The notes under the pieces are model-generated. The model saw only the letters and a program-made list of their open reading frames with translations, made no database searches and was not told the origin of the DNA. 64,000 bases of DNA from Chytridium lagenaria. Lineage: Eukaryota > Chytridiomycota > Chytridiomycetes > Chytridiales > Chytridiaceae. Below, one piece after another: positions 47,205 through 57,710 of the stretch. The position numbers and the translations under genes are program-made. Position 1 is the first letter of the stretch. Each line of letters starts with the position of its first letter. The DNA lies in NCBI GenBank assembly GCA_025449115.1, contig JAHLKC010000120.1:61503-125502 (forward strand). The letters run 5' to 3'.

Positions 47205-49474
47205 TTTCAAATGATTTATTAATAAAACAAATCTGTCCGATCCCGCTCCCAGAGCTAAGGATGGCACACGGTAGAAGATGGGAGAGAATAGAGAAGGGAG
47301 TCTGGGTACATAGAGAACATCACGGCCCGCCGGCGGGATCGTGTGAGGAGGAGTGTGTAGGAAGGAAGAGGTAAGGAGGGGAAGAAAGGAAGAAAAGAAA
47401 TTGAGACGGAAGCAAGCCCATTTTACACTCAGCCTCAGGATCTAACCATATCTAGCCGGGCGACAATCCGTATAAACAAGAAGAGTAAAAAGGGGAGAGG
47501 AAAAAAAGTAAAAGGTTAGTCGGTCCACTTGTCAGGCTATCGAGTGCTCCGGGCTGTGGGGGTTAGTAGTGCATCCGGTACATACAAAGAAACATGGGAA
47601 AAGGAGAGAAGGCTAAGGTGAAACAAGAAAAGAGACACTACGGAGGATGACTAGGGGGAGAAGACTAAACAGAAAAAAGAAGGAAAATGGGCATGCTACG
47701 GGGGGTCCTTCAGGTTCAACCCTCCCCAGAGGCGATCGATGATTTCTTGAGCGGCATGGAGGATGGGAGCACTGAGTTCCCCACCTGACGCCGCGTCGGC
47801 GGTCCATCTGCGCAAATTCAATTTCCGCGGTGTTGAAGGTGAGATCTTGGCATGGTAGAAGGTGAAAAGAGGCGTGAGCGAATACGTTCAATGGCGGCGA
47901 CGACGGCGTTGATCTGGGGTCGGTGACGTTTCTTGAAGGTGAGGCGGGAGATGGCGGAGTCGAGAACGGTAGCGCCTGGTGCAGGATGAGGAAGGAGGTT
48001 GGGAAGTGGAGGTGGAGGTCAGGGCTGACACCAGCGCAAATAACTGCGTGGGCTCGGGAGACTGCGATGTTTGGTCCGCATTGACCGCATGGCTGGTGGA
48101 TAGCAACGCGTCCAAGGAGCCAGAGGAGGAGTGCACGTTGTTGGTGACGGCCGAGGAAGGTGCTTGCTGCGATGAAAGGGTATGAGACCCGCGGGGGAGG
48201 ATGGGGAAGAGGCGGGCAATCTTGCTGGCTGAGGTGTTGCGGAGGTGGGTGAGGTCTTCAAGGTGGTGGGATTTGAGAAGTGGTTCAGGGATATGGGCAG
48301 GGGACTTGGGTAGGCGGCCAACTTGAGGGACATAAAGGGGGGGAGTGAGTAGGTTGAGTGCAAAGGCTTTCTTTGGGATGCGAGGCCATAGGGGGTTCTT
48401 CTTGACGCGGTGAATGTAGGAGAGGGGGTTGGTGGGGTTAGGGTAAGTCGAGCGGTAGAGGCAGACAGCAAGGTTGGATCGGTCGTTAGAGTCGTGGATG
48501 CGGAGGTACATCTTTGCATTGAGAGTGATATTACGGGAGGTCATGGTGGGGAGATTGGCGAGGAGATGCATGGCGGCGATGCTGGTTGACGCACCAACGC
48601 TAAAGAGAGTGCGAAGGGCAAAGTCTTGGGTACGTTGGAGGGGCGAATCTCTTCTTGAGTGAGGAGTCTGAGGGCAAGGCCATATTCGAGGAGGGGACGG
48701 ATGAAGGATTTATATAGGCGGATAGAGAGGGAGGGTCGCCAGCCAGTGCAGTTCATTCCTTGGTCGCGGAGGAACACGATGAGTCGTTCGCGCTGGCCTG
48801 AACTCGAGGACGTAGGGATTCGGTCATGTCAAACACCACGGTCGGCCATCATCATTCCAAGGTATCGGGAGAGGACTTTGAAGACAAGGGCGATTCCATT
48901 GAGGGTGAGGGGGTGTTCCGGCGGCTGCGCCGCCACAAAGATGGTCTTTGTCGCGTTAAAGGTGAGCCCTACTTCCACCGCCCATTCATAGCATGCATTA
49001 AGAAGGAGTTGGAGGACAGCATGATTTGTGTGAAAAAGGACAGCATCGTCGGCAAGGAGTAGAAGATTAAAAAGAAAACCATTGATATCTACAACACTAA
49101 CGGGGTGGGGAGGTCTATGACTACAGAGCGGAGGTGAATGGGAAGGGGGTTTATAAAAAAGTTGAACAAATCCGGTGCATCTACAGTACCTTGGAGCAGG
49201 CCACGGAGTACAGCAATAGCATCTGATTTGAAACCGAGAACCCAAAAGAAAAGCAAGGTTAAAATCAAATAAAGCACGTAGAATAGGAAACAACATAGAC
49301 AGTGGTGTTTGAGCGAAAGAGGGCAGAACCAAAATTAAGATGCGGAGAAACGAGTCCAAAGTATGCGGCGGTCGACCGTGTCATAGGCTGCCTTGATGTC
49401 GAGATAGACGCATTTGAGGTTGGGCGTGGTGTTAATGGTCTCTTGAAGGACGAGTACCTGATCCAAGCATGAGC
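47205..49474 (-). mobile_element. LINE-type non-LTR retrotransposon, 3' part
   Basis: The minus-strand sequence encodes non-LTR reverse transcriptase blocks: SCLDQVLVLQETIN, VYLDIKAAYDTVDRRILW (motif A), LLQGTVDAPDLFNFFINPLP, LLLADDAVLFH (the FADD-type motif C), LTFNATKTIFVA, YLGMMMADRGV, then IRPLLEYGLALRLLT and a long C-terminal region ending LWGGLNLKDPP at 47696. Frames shift repeatedly, so it is defective or poorly sequenced. About 490 bp of C/T-rich 3' UTR reach AATAAATCATTTG near 47210. The 5' side breaks at 49474, exactly where the proposed LTR of the gypsy element begins; the missing N-terminal half of the RT and any endonuclease would lie beyond the window. Confidence 0.8.
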
Positions 49475-50513
49475 TGTGAAGTTCTCTCTATGGCCCCCTC
49501 TGCTAAGCCCCGGCATACAGAGGTAGAGAACCACATAATAGGTGACAAGACTAGCGTCTAGGAAGTACTCCTAGATCAAGAGTCAAGCCCTATTCTGCCT
49601 TTAGTGACAGCGGGGATTTAAGTTGCTGTGGTTCTGCTCTAAAACTAATCATATGAAAGAAAGGAAGGAAAAAGGAAGGAAAAAGTACTCAGGCGGAGAT
49701 CCAACGCGCCCAGAGTGGAAGGGTCATCAAGGAGGGAGTCCATCCCGCTCCTAGTAGTGTACAAGGCCTCGTAATCGCCGCAATAAGCCGTTTTAACATG
49801 TTCTCATCTGATCTCTTCTACCTAAGGCCCTGCTCATGCCGCACTCCCACTCACAGGCAACTAGATAGCCAGTCATCGCAATCGAGAAAAGAACAGAGGT
49901 GGTTATACTACCCAAACCTTCGAAGGAATCATGCCACAGAGGCGTCTATCCAGGGCTCAGGCCTTCTTAGACTCAAGTGTCTTGGTTCAAGGTGTAGTCT
50001 CCCCCAGCGGCGTAATCCCCGAGCGCCCGCAGGTACAACTAAATAACACAATATTGAATAACAGAAGAATGAAGAAAGCATGGCCCAAGGGCAGCCATGC
50101 CTGGATGTATGGGTGGGATCAATCCAGGACTACAGAGGTGCACGTAAATCTATTCAACTTTCTACAAATAATAAAACAATACATAAAGGGGAATCAAATA
50201 ACAACACAGGCATCTCGACCAACGTGGTAGCATGTCATAAGTTGGCATACCACGTCGACCGCCCTTCCTTCTATAAAAACCTCTCTCGTATCTATGGGGA
50301 AAAACTATGAAAAACCCCGAGAGGGAAAAGAATGGAACGGGAACAAGGAAATAAGGATAAGGGCACGACGTCTATATAAGCGACGCATTCATGCCTCTCG
50401 GTGAGGTTATCCATAATCTCACATGCACCCACACTTGAGAACAAGGTCCCTCGTGAGTTTTTACGATAAATATATACATATCTTATATAGACTAGTAAAG
50501 TGTAGTGAATACA
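49475..50513 (-). repeat. proposed 3' LTR
   Basis: The forward segment starts TGTGAAGTTC and ends GAATACA, i.e. TG..CA type ends on the minus strand (TGTATTC...CTTCACA). It follows directly after the last coding frame, contains a TATA-like CTTATATAGA at 50371-50380 and abuts LINE coding sequence at 49474. The polypurine tract next to it is poor (TAGAAGACTT). The partner LTR is outside the window, so the ends are provisional. Confidence 0.45.
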
Positions 50514-50526
50514 AAGTCTTCTAAAG

Positions 50527-51560
50527 CTAAGGGTACATCATCATGCTTAGCTTTTCCGTGTCTTCACGTGGAGAGACAAGTTCTATTGGATTCAAATGTT
50601 GTGAGTCCTTATCACCGTTAATGTCATCATTCACATTAACTCTATTGTCAAGTTCTACCTCTGGGTGTGGAACTATGACTTCGTCTGACGTATTGCTGGA
50701 CAAACTCTTGGAAGCCAGCATTATCATTTGCGTCAGTAAAGCGAGTTTCTACTTTCTCGCGTTTAGGTATGCCGTGCTTATCAACATGGGCTAACCGTTT
50801 AAAGAATTCCTTAACTTGGTCTTGGCAATGCCGTTCCAATAATCTCGGACTATGCTGATGGAATCTCACGTTCTAGCAACCAAGTATTATGGTATGGGCC
50901 TTGTCCAAGCCATTTAACCTTATACTCATACTCTTTACCATTCTCAAGAGTATGATCTTCTAGTCTTTCGACATAAAACTCTGGGTCATCATATTGACCT
51001 TCAGCAACATCACTATCAAATCTTTTGAATAGCTCTCTGTTCACACCTTCAGCAACTTTCATCCTTGGTCGACGCTGAAGAACGGCAAACTTCTTCCAAA
51101 GCTCAATCTCTTGAGCAAAGTCATCATCAACAACACCTTTAGCTGCCTTATCGGCAGTATCCTGGGGTGGTATGATATTATATGGCCGCAATCTAGCAGC
51201 ATTAGCCTGTCTGGACAATAATCGACCATCTGGCAACACTTCTACAACAGTATATCTATTAAAGTCAGCAGATCTCGCGATGACTCTCATGGGTCCAGAC
51301 CAACGGAACTGGAACTTCTTGATCTGGGAATCCTCCCGACCTTGTTTGTCGGTTCTCAGAGGCATGGAGAACCATACTCGGTCTCCTATCTCAAATGCGT
51401 ATCTATCATTCCGCTTGAGAGAGTTAGCTTTCTCTTTTCGTTGGAGTTCCTCTCTCAACAGTAAAGCCCTAGCATAACTCAGTAATGCAGGCAACTCGTC
51501 AGCATAATCGCGTATCTTCTGACGTTCTTTGGCAAGATGTTCATCAATGAGTTTCTCTTG
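50527..51560 (-). CDS. gypsy pol C-terminus: GPY/F module and chromodomain
   Basis: The frame at 51494-50850 begins with a basic helix, then FEIGDRVWF and FQFRWSGPMRVIARS (the GPY/F-type core in which GP is followed by R/Y) and RLRPYN. After an acidic linker comes YVERLEDHTLENGKEYEYKV, then KWLGQGPYHNTWLLEREIP, a chromodomain with the aromatic-cage positions Y, W and (N)TW. The C-terminal helix continues in a shifted frame (SPRLLERHCQDQ). In chromoviruses this domain binds methylated histone tails and steers integration. A hydrophilic tail ends at 50527. Confidence 0.8.
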
Positions 51561-52215
51561 CTTACTTTTCTTCCCTCTTCATAGTGGAAGATCCCTCAGC
51601 ACCCACACTTTCGTGTGCGGTACCAAGTATGTTATCAACGAGAGACTCAACATCTTCTCGAGTTTGTATCAACACCATAGGGGTATCGACGTGATGATTC
51701 TTGTCCACCAACAAACGTATAATGTTAGAACCAGGACCCAAGGGCCACCGTCTAACTTATCGTATTCTTGGGTTGTAAAATACAACGTTCATCTAAGTAC
51801 ACATTCATAGTGTTCTTATCAACATAGGGCTTGTATGCTCTAAATTGCTTCCATATCACTGATGACACCTCGATGTATCATTATTACTTTAAACCCGATC
51901 TCTCGAGTTATCGCTCAGAGGTACTGTTCCCCATAAGGTGTAAAACAACACGGTCTCCACATCATTACCCTCTCGAGGATATCTCATATGAAACTTTCTT
52001 AAGTCTCGACGGTCGGCATCATAATTCTGTGGGCACACTAGATAAAATGCGGTCAAGTTGAACTTCATTATCGTGTCAGCGATAACTTCATGCAACTTTC
52101 GTGTACTCTTAGTTGGTAACTCATAAGTCAACTTGGATAAGGCTGACTCAATGGTGGCTATATATTGCGTATAGGCAACAGCAATTCGAGGAAATGAAAC
52201 AGCGTACTGCTTCAT
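51561..52215 (-). CDS. gypsy pol spacer between integrase core and GPY/F
   Basis: The frame at 52215-51889 (AVSFPRIAVAYTQYIATIES..., then HEVIADTIMKFNLTAFYLVC) has no family I recognise. It and the following low-quality stretch add about 200 residues where ordinary gypsy integrases have a short coil. It may be an unrecognised insert. Confidence 0.4.
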
Positions 52216-52219
52216 CCGA

Positions 52220-53160
52220 CTAGGAGGAGCATAGCTCTCTCCATATCGGCAGGATCAAGTAACGATACATTAATAAAAGGAACAGGCCTTCTTCAGCAGT
52301 CCACGTGCGTGGATCAGGGTATTCTTCAGCATAAACATCATCAGAAGATATATTTATACCAAACCGTAAGTCGGCAGGCGTGATAGGATCACGACCAAAC
52401 ATTAACAAGAAAGGAGTCTCTTTTGTAGTAGGATGCATAGTAGTTCTATATGCATAAAGGATATATGGTAAAACATTATCCCAATCAGCGTGTGTTCGTT
52501 GGTTAACATACGCACGTATCATCTGACATAAAGTCTTGTTAGTTCTCTCGACGAGACCATTAGCTTGAGGCCAATAAGGCATCGAAAAGGATTGGGACAT
52601 TCCAAGTATAATGGCACTTTGCGCATTAACTCGCTTGGGAAAGGGCTTCCGTTGTCAGAGTGCAGCGAGACTGGGATAACCAAATCTACAGAAGCACTGC
52701 TCAACAATAATCTTAGCGACAGTATTCGCTTCAATATCAGGTACAGCAAAGGCATCAGCCCAGCGTGTAAAATAGTCGGTAAGAACAACTACATACTTAT
52801 TCCCATTGATGGATTGTTTCAAGGACCAACAACATCAATTGCCACGCGGTCCCAAGGTTTATCACCTAATGGGACTGGCTTCAGGCGCACCTAAGCGCTT
52901 CAGATGATCTTTGGACTGTTGACATATTATACATGTGCTCACATGCGTATATAAATCTCTAGTGACGGTAGGCCACCAGAACCTCTCCAACATAGTCGGT
53001 AACAACTTTTTGGCACCCAAATGTCCACCAGTCATTATATCGTTATGGATCTGCTCCATAGCAACGATGTGTAAACTACTTGGCACACACAACGCTAAGC
53101 GTACAGGGGAACGCCTCAATAAATAGTTATTCACATGTTATAACTCGATACAAGAGTTTA
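52220..53160 (-). CDS. gypsy integrase
   Basis: Zinc-binding HHCC module: HNDIMTGGHLGAKK and CIICQQSK (53070-52910). The DDE core follows: WDRVAIDVVGPL (first Asp, about 52850), SDNGSPFPSEL (second Asp, about 52650, in a shifted frame) and QANGLVERTNK (Glu, about 52560), then YAYRTTMHPTTKETPFLLMF. It inserts element cDNA into the chromosome. At least two one-base shifts break the frame. Confidence 0.88.
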
Positions 53161-53449
53161 TTTCTCATAATGTATGTTGTGCATTTAACAGCACACCTTT
53201 CTTAAGATCTTCATTCTCTGGTAAAGCTCCCGTTTCTAGGAACTTGATAATATTCATGTAAGCAGGGTCACTTCTCTGATGCTTACTAAAATCGTCACTT
53301 GTCTTATTAAAGGCTAGACGTCGTTCAAAGTATCATCTACACGACTTGTACTTTTCTTAGTACTCGATTTACGCGTACTTCTATTCTCCGCATCCTTATC
53401 TACGTTATTCACGTGACTTCAGGATCGGTTATTAAGACTGGTAACGTCA

Positions 53450-54321
53450 TCAACGTTTCAGTCCAGCGAGAAAAGGATCTTCTTGTTCTATCGTCAACTC
53501 TACGAGTTGATGGTCACTAAGTCCAGACATATATCTATGATGAACTGACCACCTAGCGTGAAGGCTAGGATCAATCATTATATAGTCGACCCTCCACAAG
53601 CTCTGGTGTCTGGCTTGCGGGTCATGCCAAGTATAACCTGGGTCGTGTGGATGGCAATGTCTAAAGCCATCAATGAAGCCATGCTTCTTATAAAAATACA
53701 ACTCGTTGAAGAGCTTAACTTCTTCTTGCTCAAAGCCAGAATAACCAACCATACGCATAGGAAAGCGTATGTCGAATGAGGAACGAGCTACATTAAAGTC
53801 GCCAGCGACGATAGTGCTCTTCCTATGTTTCATCTCCTCGATGAAACTATTGCATTTAGAGAGGAATCTCATTTTATAATCCTGTCTAGCTTGACTTCTA
53901 GACCCGTTAGGGACATACACGTTAACGACGTACATTCCGGGTAGAGAGATAGTCACGCATCGACCTTCACCTCCTTGGCTCCACTCGTTATCAGGAGCGT
54001 CCTCACGGAGACAGATGCCTCGGCGGGCCTCTTTCTCTATGACGGGGAGTCCCTTGCGGACAAAAGTAGCGACACCAGCATAACCGGATCTCATGTCATC
54101 GGCATGCACGTTCCAGTTCTCTAGGTTCATCAACTGATCCCAGAAGAGCTGTCTTTTCTGACTAATGCGTGTCTCTTGGAGACATACTATCTGATAACCT
54201 TGCTTCTCGAAATATCGAGCGAGGCATTCTGCGGATTGGCTTCATCGCCTTCCAACTTCTGTCCATAGAGGACCATGGCTAAGCGATGGAGTCCATTAAC
54301 ATTCCAGCTCACTATTCGTAG
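53450..54321 (-). CDS. ExoIII/APE-type AP endonuclease (EEP) domain inside gypsy pol
   Basis: A complete endonuclease/exonuclease/phosphatase fold of about 290 residues lies between RNase H and integrase. Motifs in order: LRIVSWNVNGL (metal-site Asn), IVCLQETRI (catalytic Glu), SGYAGVATF (Tyr), NVYVPNGSR, VAGDFNVARSSFD (Asp/Asn pair, about 53800), GYTWHDP, LWRVDYIMID (Asp) and GLSDHQLV (catalytic Asp-His, about 53515). All positions needed for AP-site or 3'-end cleavage by ExoIII/APE enzymes are there. One base-shift lies near 54228; the rest is open. Pattern spacing fits ExoIII rather than a LINE endonuclease. The frame ends at 53450; a Ser/Lys/Arg-rich linker leads to integrase. Confidence 0.85.
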
Positions 54322-54405
54322 CTTAGAGTCTTCAATCAATGGAGACTTCACTTTTGGGGAAGGTTTAAGTTCCTTCAACGTATTTGGTTTACAGTCGTTG
54401 ACCAT

Positions 54406-54815
54406 ATTCTCAGGTACTCTTGCAAAGTGCGTGGTACTATTAACTCCATACAACTCTAGTAAGGATAATGGATCCGTCTTACGCTCTTTCCGTTCAGGAA
54501 TAGGGTACGTAAGCTCGCGGATATCATAAATACGATAAGCATAATACTTTCTCATATATTCTCTAATCCCATTGACATAGGATCAGGAAACTCATTAGTT
54601 CCTGGGGGAATTGGTTTGGAGACATGCATGACGTGGGTAACGGCGCCATGCTTTCTATGAGGCTCGCCGCCTAGAGGATCTCTATCATCATTGATATTAA
54701 CTATCCAAATTCGTTTGAGACCATCTAGTCTCGCAGGATAATAGACATAGTCCTTAGTACCATTGATAATGTCTTTCAACGGTTCTGGTGTCATTCTGAC
54801 GAAGACATCAGATCT
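54406..54815 (-). CDS. PUA/ASCH-like segment joined to the endonuclease
   Basis: The last 86 residues of the frame that begins with RNase H read FVRMTPEPLKDIINGTKDYV, then LKRIWIVNIN and GAVTHVMHVSKPIPPG. The start of the next frame adds KYYAYRIYDIRELTYPIP and LSLLELYG. This arrangement (I/L..I..G.K.Y, a hydrophobic strand, G.V.HV....P, YYAYRI.DI.EL..PI) resembles ASCH/EVE-type PUA folds, which bind RNA or modified bases. Two frames overlap by an ATGA at 54555-54552, either reinitiation or a sequencing shift. The fold call is from pattern memory and needs a profile search. Confidence 0.5.
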
Positions 54816-55960
54816 CTTACTATACTGCAAGCTTTGACTCAGATTCTCTCTTGAGGGAATATGACTTTTTACCATGTTCACCCACACTTGAGAGGGCGAC
54901 GCATCAGCGAGACCAACACCTTCACTGTTATGGGAGGGAGGGCGGGCTATTACTGTCTTGGAATGCCGTAAGGGGAATTCTTCTAAAGCACGCGTAGGTA
55001 CATAAGTCCACAAGTGACGATCGGTGATAGTAAAGAAACACCGTATATCCTCAGGGACTAACATGTCCTGTAACTGCAGTACATTATATACTGTATAATC
55101 ATAACCTCCTTCTGATGTAGGGGAAGTGGTAGATAAAGCTTCACTAACTGTGAAGACGTAACGTAATTTATTAACAGGAGACTTCTCAAACACCCATACA
55201 CGGTCGACGCTGTCCGGCAGCGCAAACGGCAGATGAATGGTAGAGATGTTTTGTAACAGCACATCCATGACAATGGCTGGTTGAAGAGGGATAAGGGCAT
55301 CCTCTCGTGGTAATACGCTTTCAACGACTGTGGTAATAACTTCTTTCTCCTGAAAGAGTTCACTTTGGAGCATCATCTTGTTCTTAGGACGCGAATCTTT
55401 GCCGATATGTACTTTGGCAACATTTTCTGGAACAGTAACTACTGTATCATCGGAGGACGTTTCCGCATCCGCCTTAGGTTTGAAGATGCGAGATAGTGCA
55501 TCAGCAACAGCCTGACTCTTGCCAGGTGTATGGACCAACTCAATCTCATGATCCTGTAGGGCATATGCCCATCGAGCAAAGCGACCGCGTAAGTCCCCTT
55601 TAGAGAACAAAGGTATCAAGGCAGAATGATCTGTCTCAATGCGATATGGCTTGTGCCATGTGTATGGTTCAAATAAGTTTGCAGACCACACGACAGCTAA
55701 TCCTTCACGGTCAGTGTTGGAGTAGTTTTGTTCGGCTTTGTTAAGCGTGCGGGAAGCAAACGCGACAGGAAATAGTTCACCATCACGCTTCACAAACAAT
55801 GCAGCACCAATGCCATACTTGGATGCGTCGCAAGAAATGATAAACTCATCACCGGGTAACGGATTCGTTAACTGGACCTCGGCTTTTAATATAGCTATAA
55901 GTCGACGGAACGAGGACTCACAAGAGTCCGTCCAAACAAAAGGGTGTCCTTCTGCATCAA
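54816..55960 (-). CDS. gypsy RNase H and spacer
   Basis: RNase H: FVWTDSCESSF, IISCDASKYGIGAALF (first catalytic Asp), PVAFASRTLNKAEQNYSNTD with the Glu nearby, RIETDHSALIPLFSKGD and KSQAVADALSR. It removes the RNA strand during reverse transcription. A 200-residue spacer of unknown fold follows (VLLQNISTIHLPFALPDSVD, DMLVPEDIRCFFTITDRHLW), continuous with the ASCH-like segment. One base is missing in a C run where RT passes into RNase H (about 55960). Confidence 0.85.
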
Positions 55961-56701
55961 GTTAGTCAAAGGATGAGCAACATCAGAGAAGCTTGGTACA
56001 AAGCGACGAAAGTAGTTAGTGAAACCAAGAAAGCGTTGAATATCTAGCAACGATTTTGGGGTAGGCCATTCATCTAGCTTCTTTAACTTCTCAGGATCAG
56101 GCTTGATGCCATCCTTAGAAACGACGTGTCCTAGGAAAGGGAGAACGTTAAAGAAGAATTGGCACTTCTTGGGCTTGAGCTTTAAGTTATGCTCGAGTAG
56201 TCTGTCAATTACGAGTTGAAGACTTTCAAGATGTGAATCAACATCTTTTGAGAAGATGATAATATCATCAATGTATACCATGCAGTGCATCCATTTAAGC
56301 CCCGCAAGGACGGTATCCATACTTCTTTGAAAAGTTGGGGGACTATTCGTTAAACCAAAAGGCATAACGTCATATTCATAGAGTCCATCAGGCGTCACAA
56401 ACGCCGTCTTATGACGGTCCTCGGGTTTCATGGGAATCTGCCAGAAACCAGAAAGCAGGTCCAGAGATGAGAACATAGTGCTACCGGCAAGACGATCAAA
56501 CATCTCATCTATGCGGGGTAGTGGGTATTTATCCTTAACTGTGACGTTGTTAAGTCGGCGGAAGTCGGTACAGAAACGCATAGTTCCATCCTTCTTCTTT
56601 GCAAGACACACAGGTGAGGCAAAGGGGGAACGAGACTCACGGATGACTCCTGTTTTCAACATCTCGGCGACATGGTCGCGGATAATCTTGGCGCGCTCCA
56701 A
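55895..56701 (-). CDS. gypsy reverse transcriptase
   Basis: Canonical Ty3/gypsy RT: VIRESRSPFASPVCLAKKKD, FCTDFRRLNNVTVKDKYPLP, SSLDLLSGFWQIPM, TAFVTPDGLYEYDVMPFGL, YIDDIIIF (the YxDD catalytic motif, about 56265) and FLGHVVSKDGIKPDPEK, ending in the FLGFTNYFRRF connection segment. Confidence 0.95.
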   Translation of the reverse strand: MERAKIIRDHVAEMLKTGVIRESRSPFASPVCLAKKKDGTMRFCTDFRRLNNVTVKDKYPLPRIDEMFDRLAGSTMFSSLDLLSGFWQIPMKPEDRHKTAFVTPDGLYEYDVMPFGLTNSPPTFQRSMDTVLAGLKWMHCMVYIDDIIIFSKDVDSHLESLQLVIDRLLEHNLKLKPKKCQFFFNVLPFLGHVVSKDGIKPDPEKLKKLDEWPTPKSLLDIQRFLGFTNYFRRFVPSFSDVAHPLTNLMQKDTLLFGRTLVSPRSVDL

Positions 56702-57710
56702 ACCTACTGGTATGGTGGGGCATTGGGAGGCCTTGAGAAAGGCATAAGATCAACGGTGTGAACACCGGGGATTTGTTTCCCGTTACAACATATTCACGGA
56801 AAACATCGGCGTTGGTTCCTTTAACAAGGAATTGCTTTAATCGCTCCACAGTGTCTTTATCGGCAATATGGGAGTACTCAAACTTAGTGAGAAGTTCTTC
56901 ATTAGTGACGGGAGTCATGTTCTTAAGGTAATCCATACGGTCCTCACTGGTATAATCATTAGTCTGAAAACGTATTTCAGCTTCATTATTTATGATAGAC
57001 TCTTCAAGTGATTTCATATCATCACCAGATAAAAGCTGCTCGGGCGGACCCTCAGCACTTGGGAAGTTATCACCAGATATGTAACCTTCATCTTCAGTGG
57101 TCAAGTTAACCATGGGCATATGTTCGGGACACCATCATAGGGTCCCTGCTCTCATCGCTGTGGGTTCACCGACGTGGTTTATAGCTTCCTCAATCTTATT
57201 TTGAGGCCTATGGAACTTACGTTTCCGGGGAACCTTGGAGGACTTCTGACTAGCAGAAGGTTTCTCACCAGCAGCTATACTACAGAAATGGACATGGACT
57301 TCTTCTAATGTCTTTAGATGCGGGTTTGCAATCATTTCCGTGACAAAGAACAAAGTCAAGTTCACATCGTCATCAAACGCCTCCGATAGGGGAGCTATGA
57401 AATCTACCGTGGTCTGATCGGAATCATCAAAGAAGGCAACGGGTGTGCCCTTCCTAAGCCACTTGCCATGAGGCCCATGATGGGCTATCTGTAGGGGGAA
57501 AGGTTTCATATCCACCTTCTTGCGTTTGAATCCTGGGGAATCATCAGCAAGATACTTCATGCCATTCTCAAAGAGGTCATCATGAGAATAGATTGTTCGT
57601 TCTGAGGCGACATCTACATTATCCGTAGAAGGTTCAGCAATATAATACTTCTGTGGGGATATCCGGTAAACGGTCCATGGTGCACATAATCGTTGAACGC
57701 ATATATGGAT
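56702..57710 (-). CDS. gypsy protease-RT linker region
   Basis: Two hydrophilic frames (57560-57135 and 57119-56637). The second ends in the 'GVHTV' type strand that precedes RT in gypsy elements, with small frameshifts. No separate enzyme is recognised. Confidence 0.5.
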
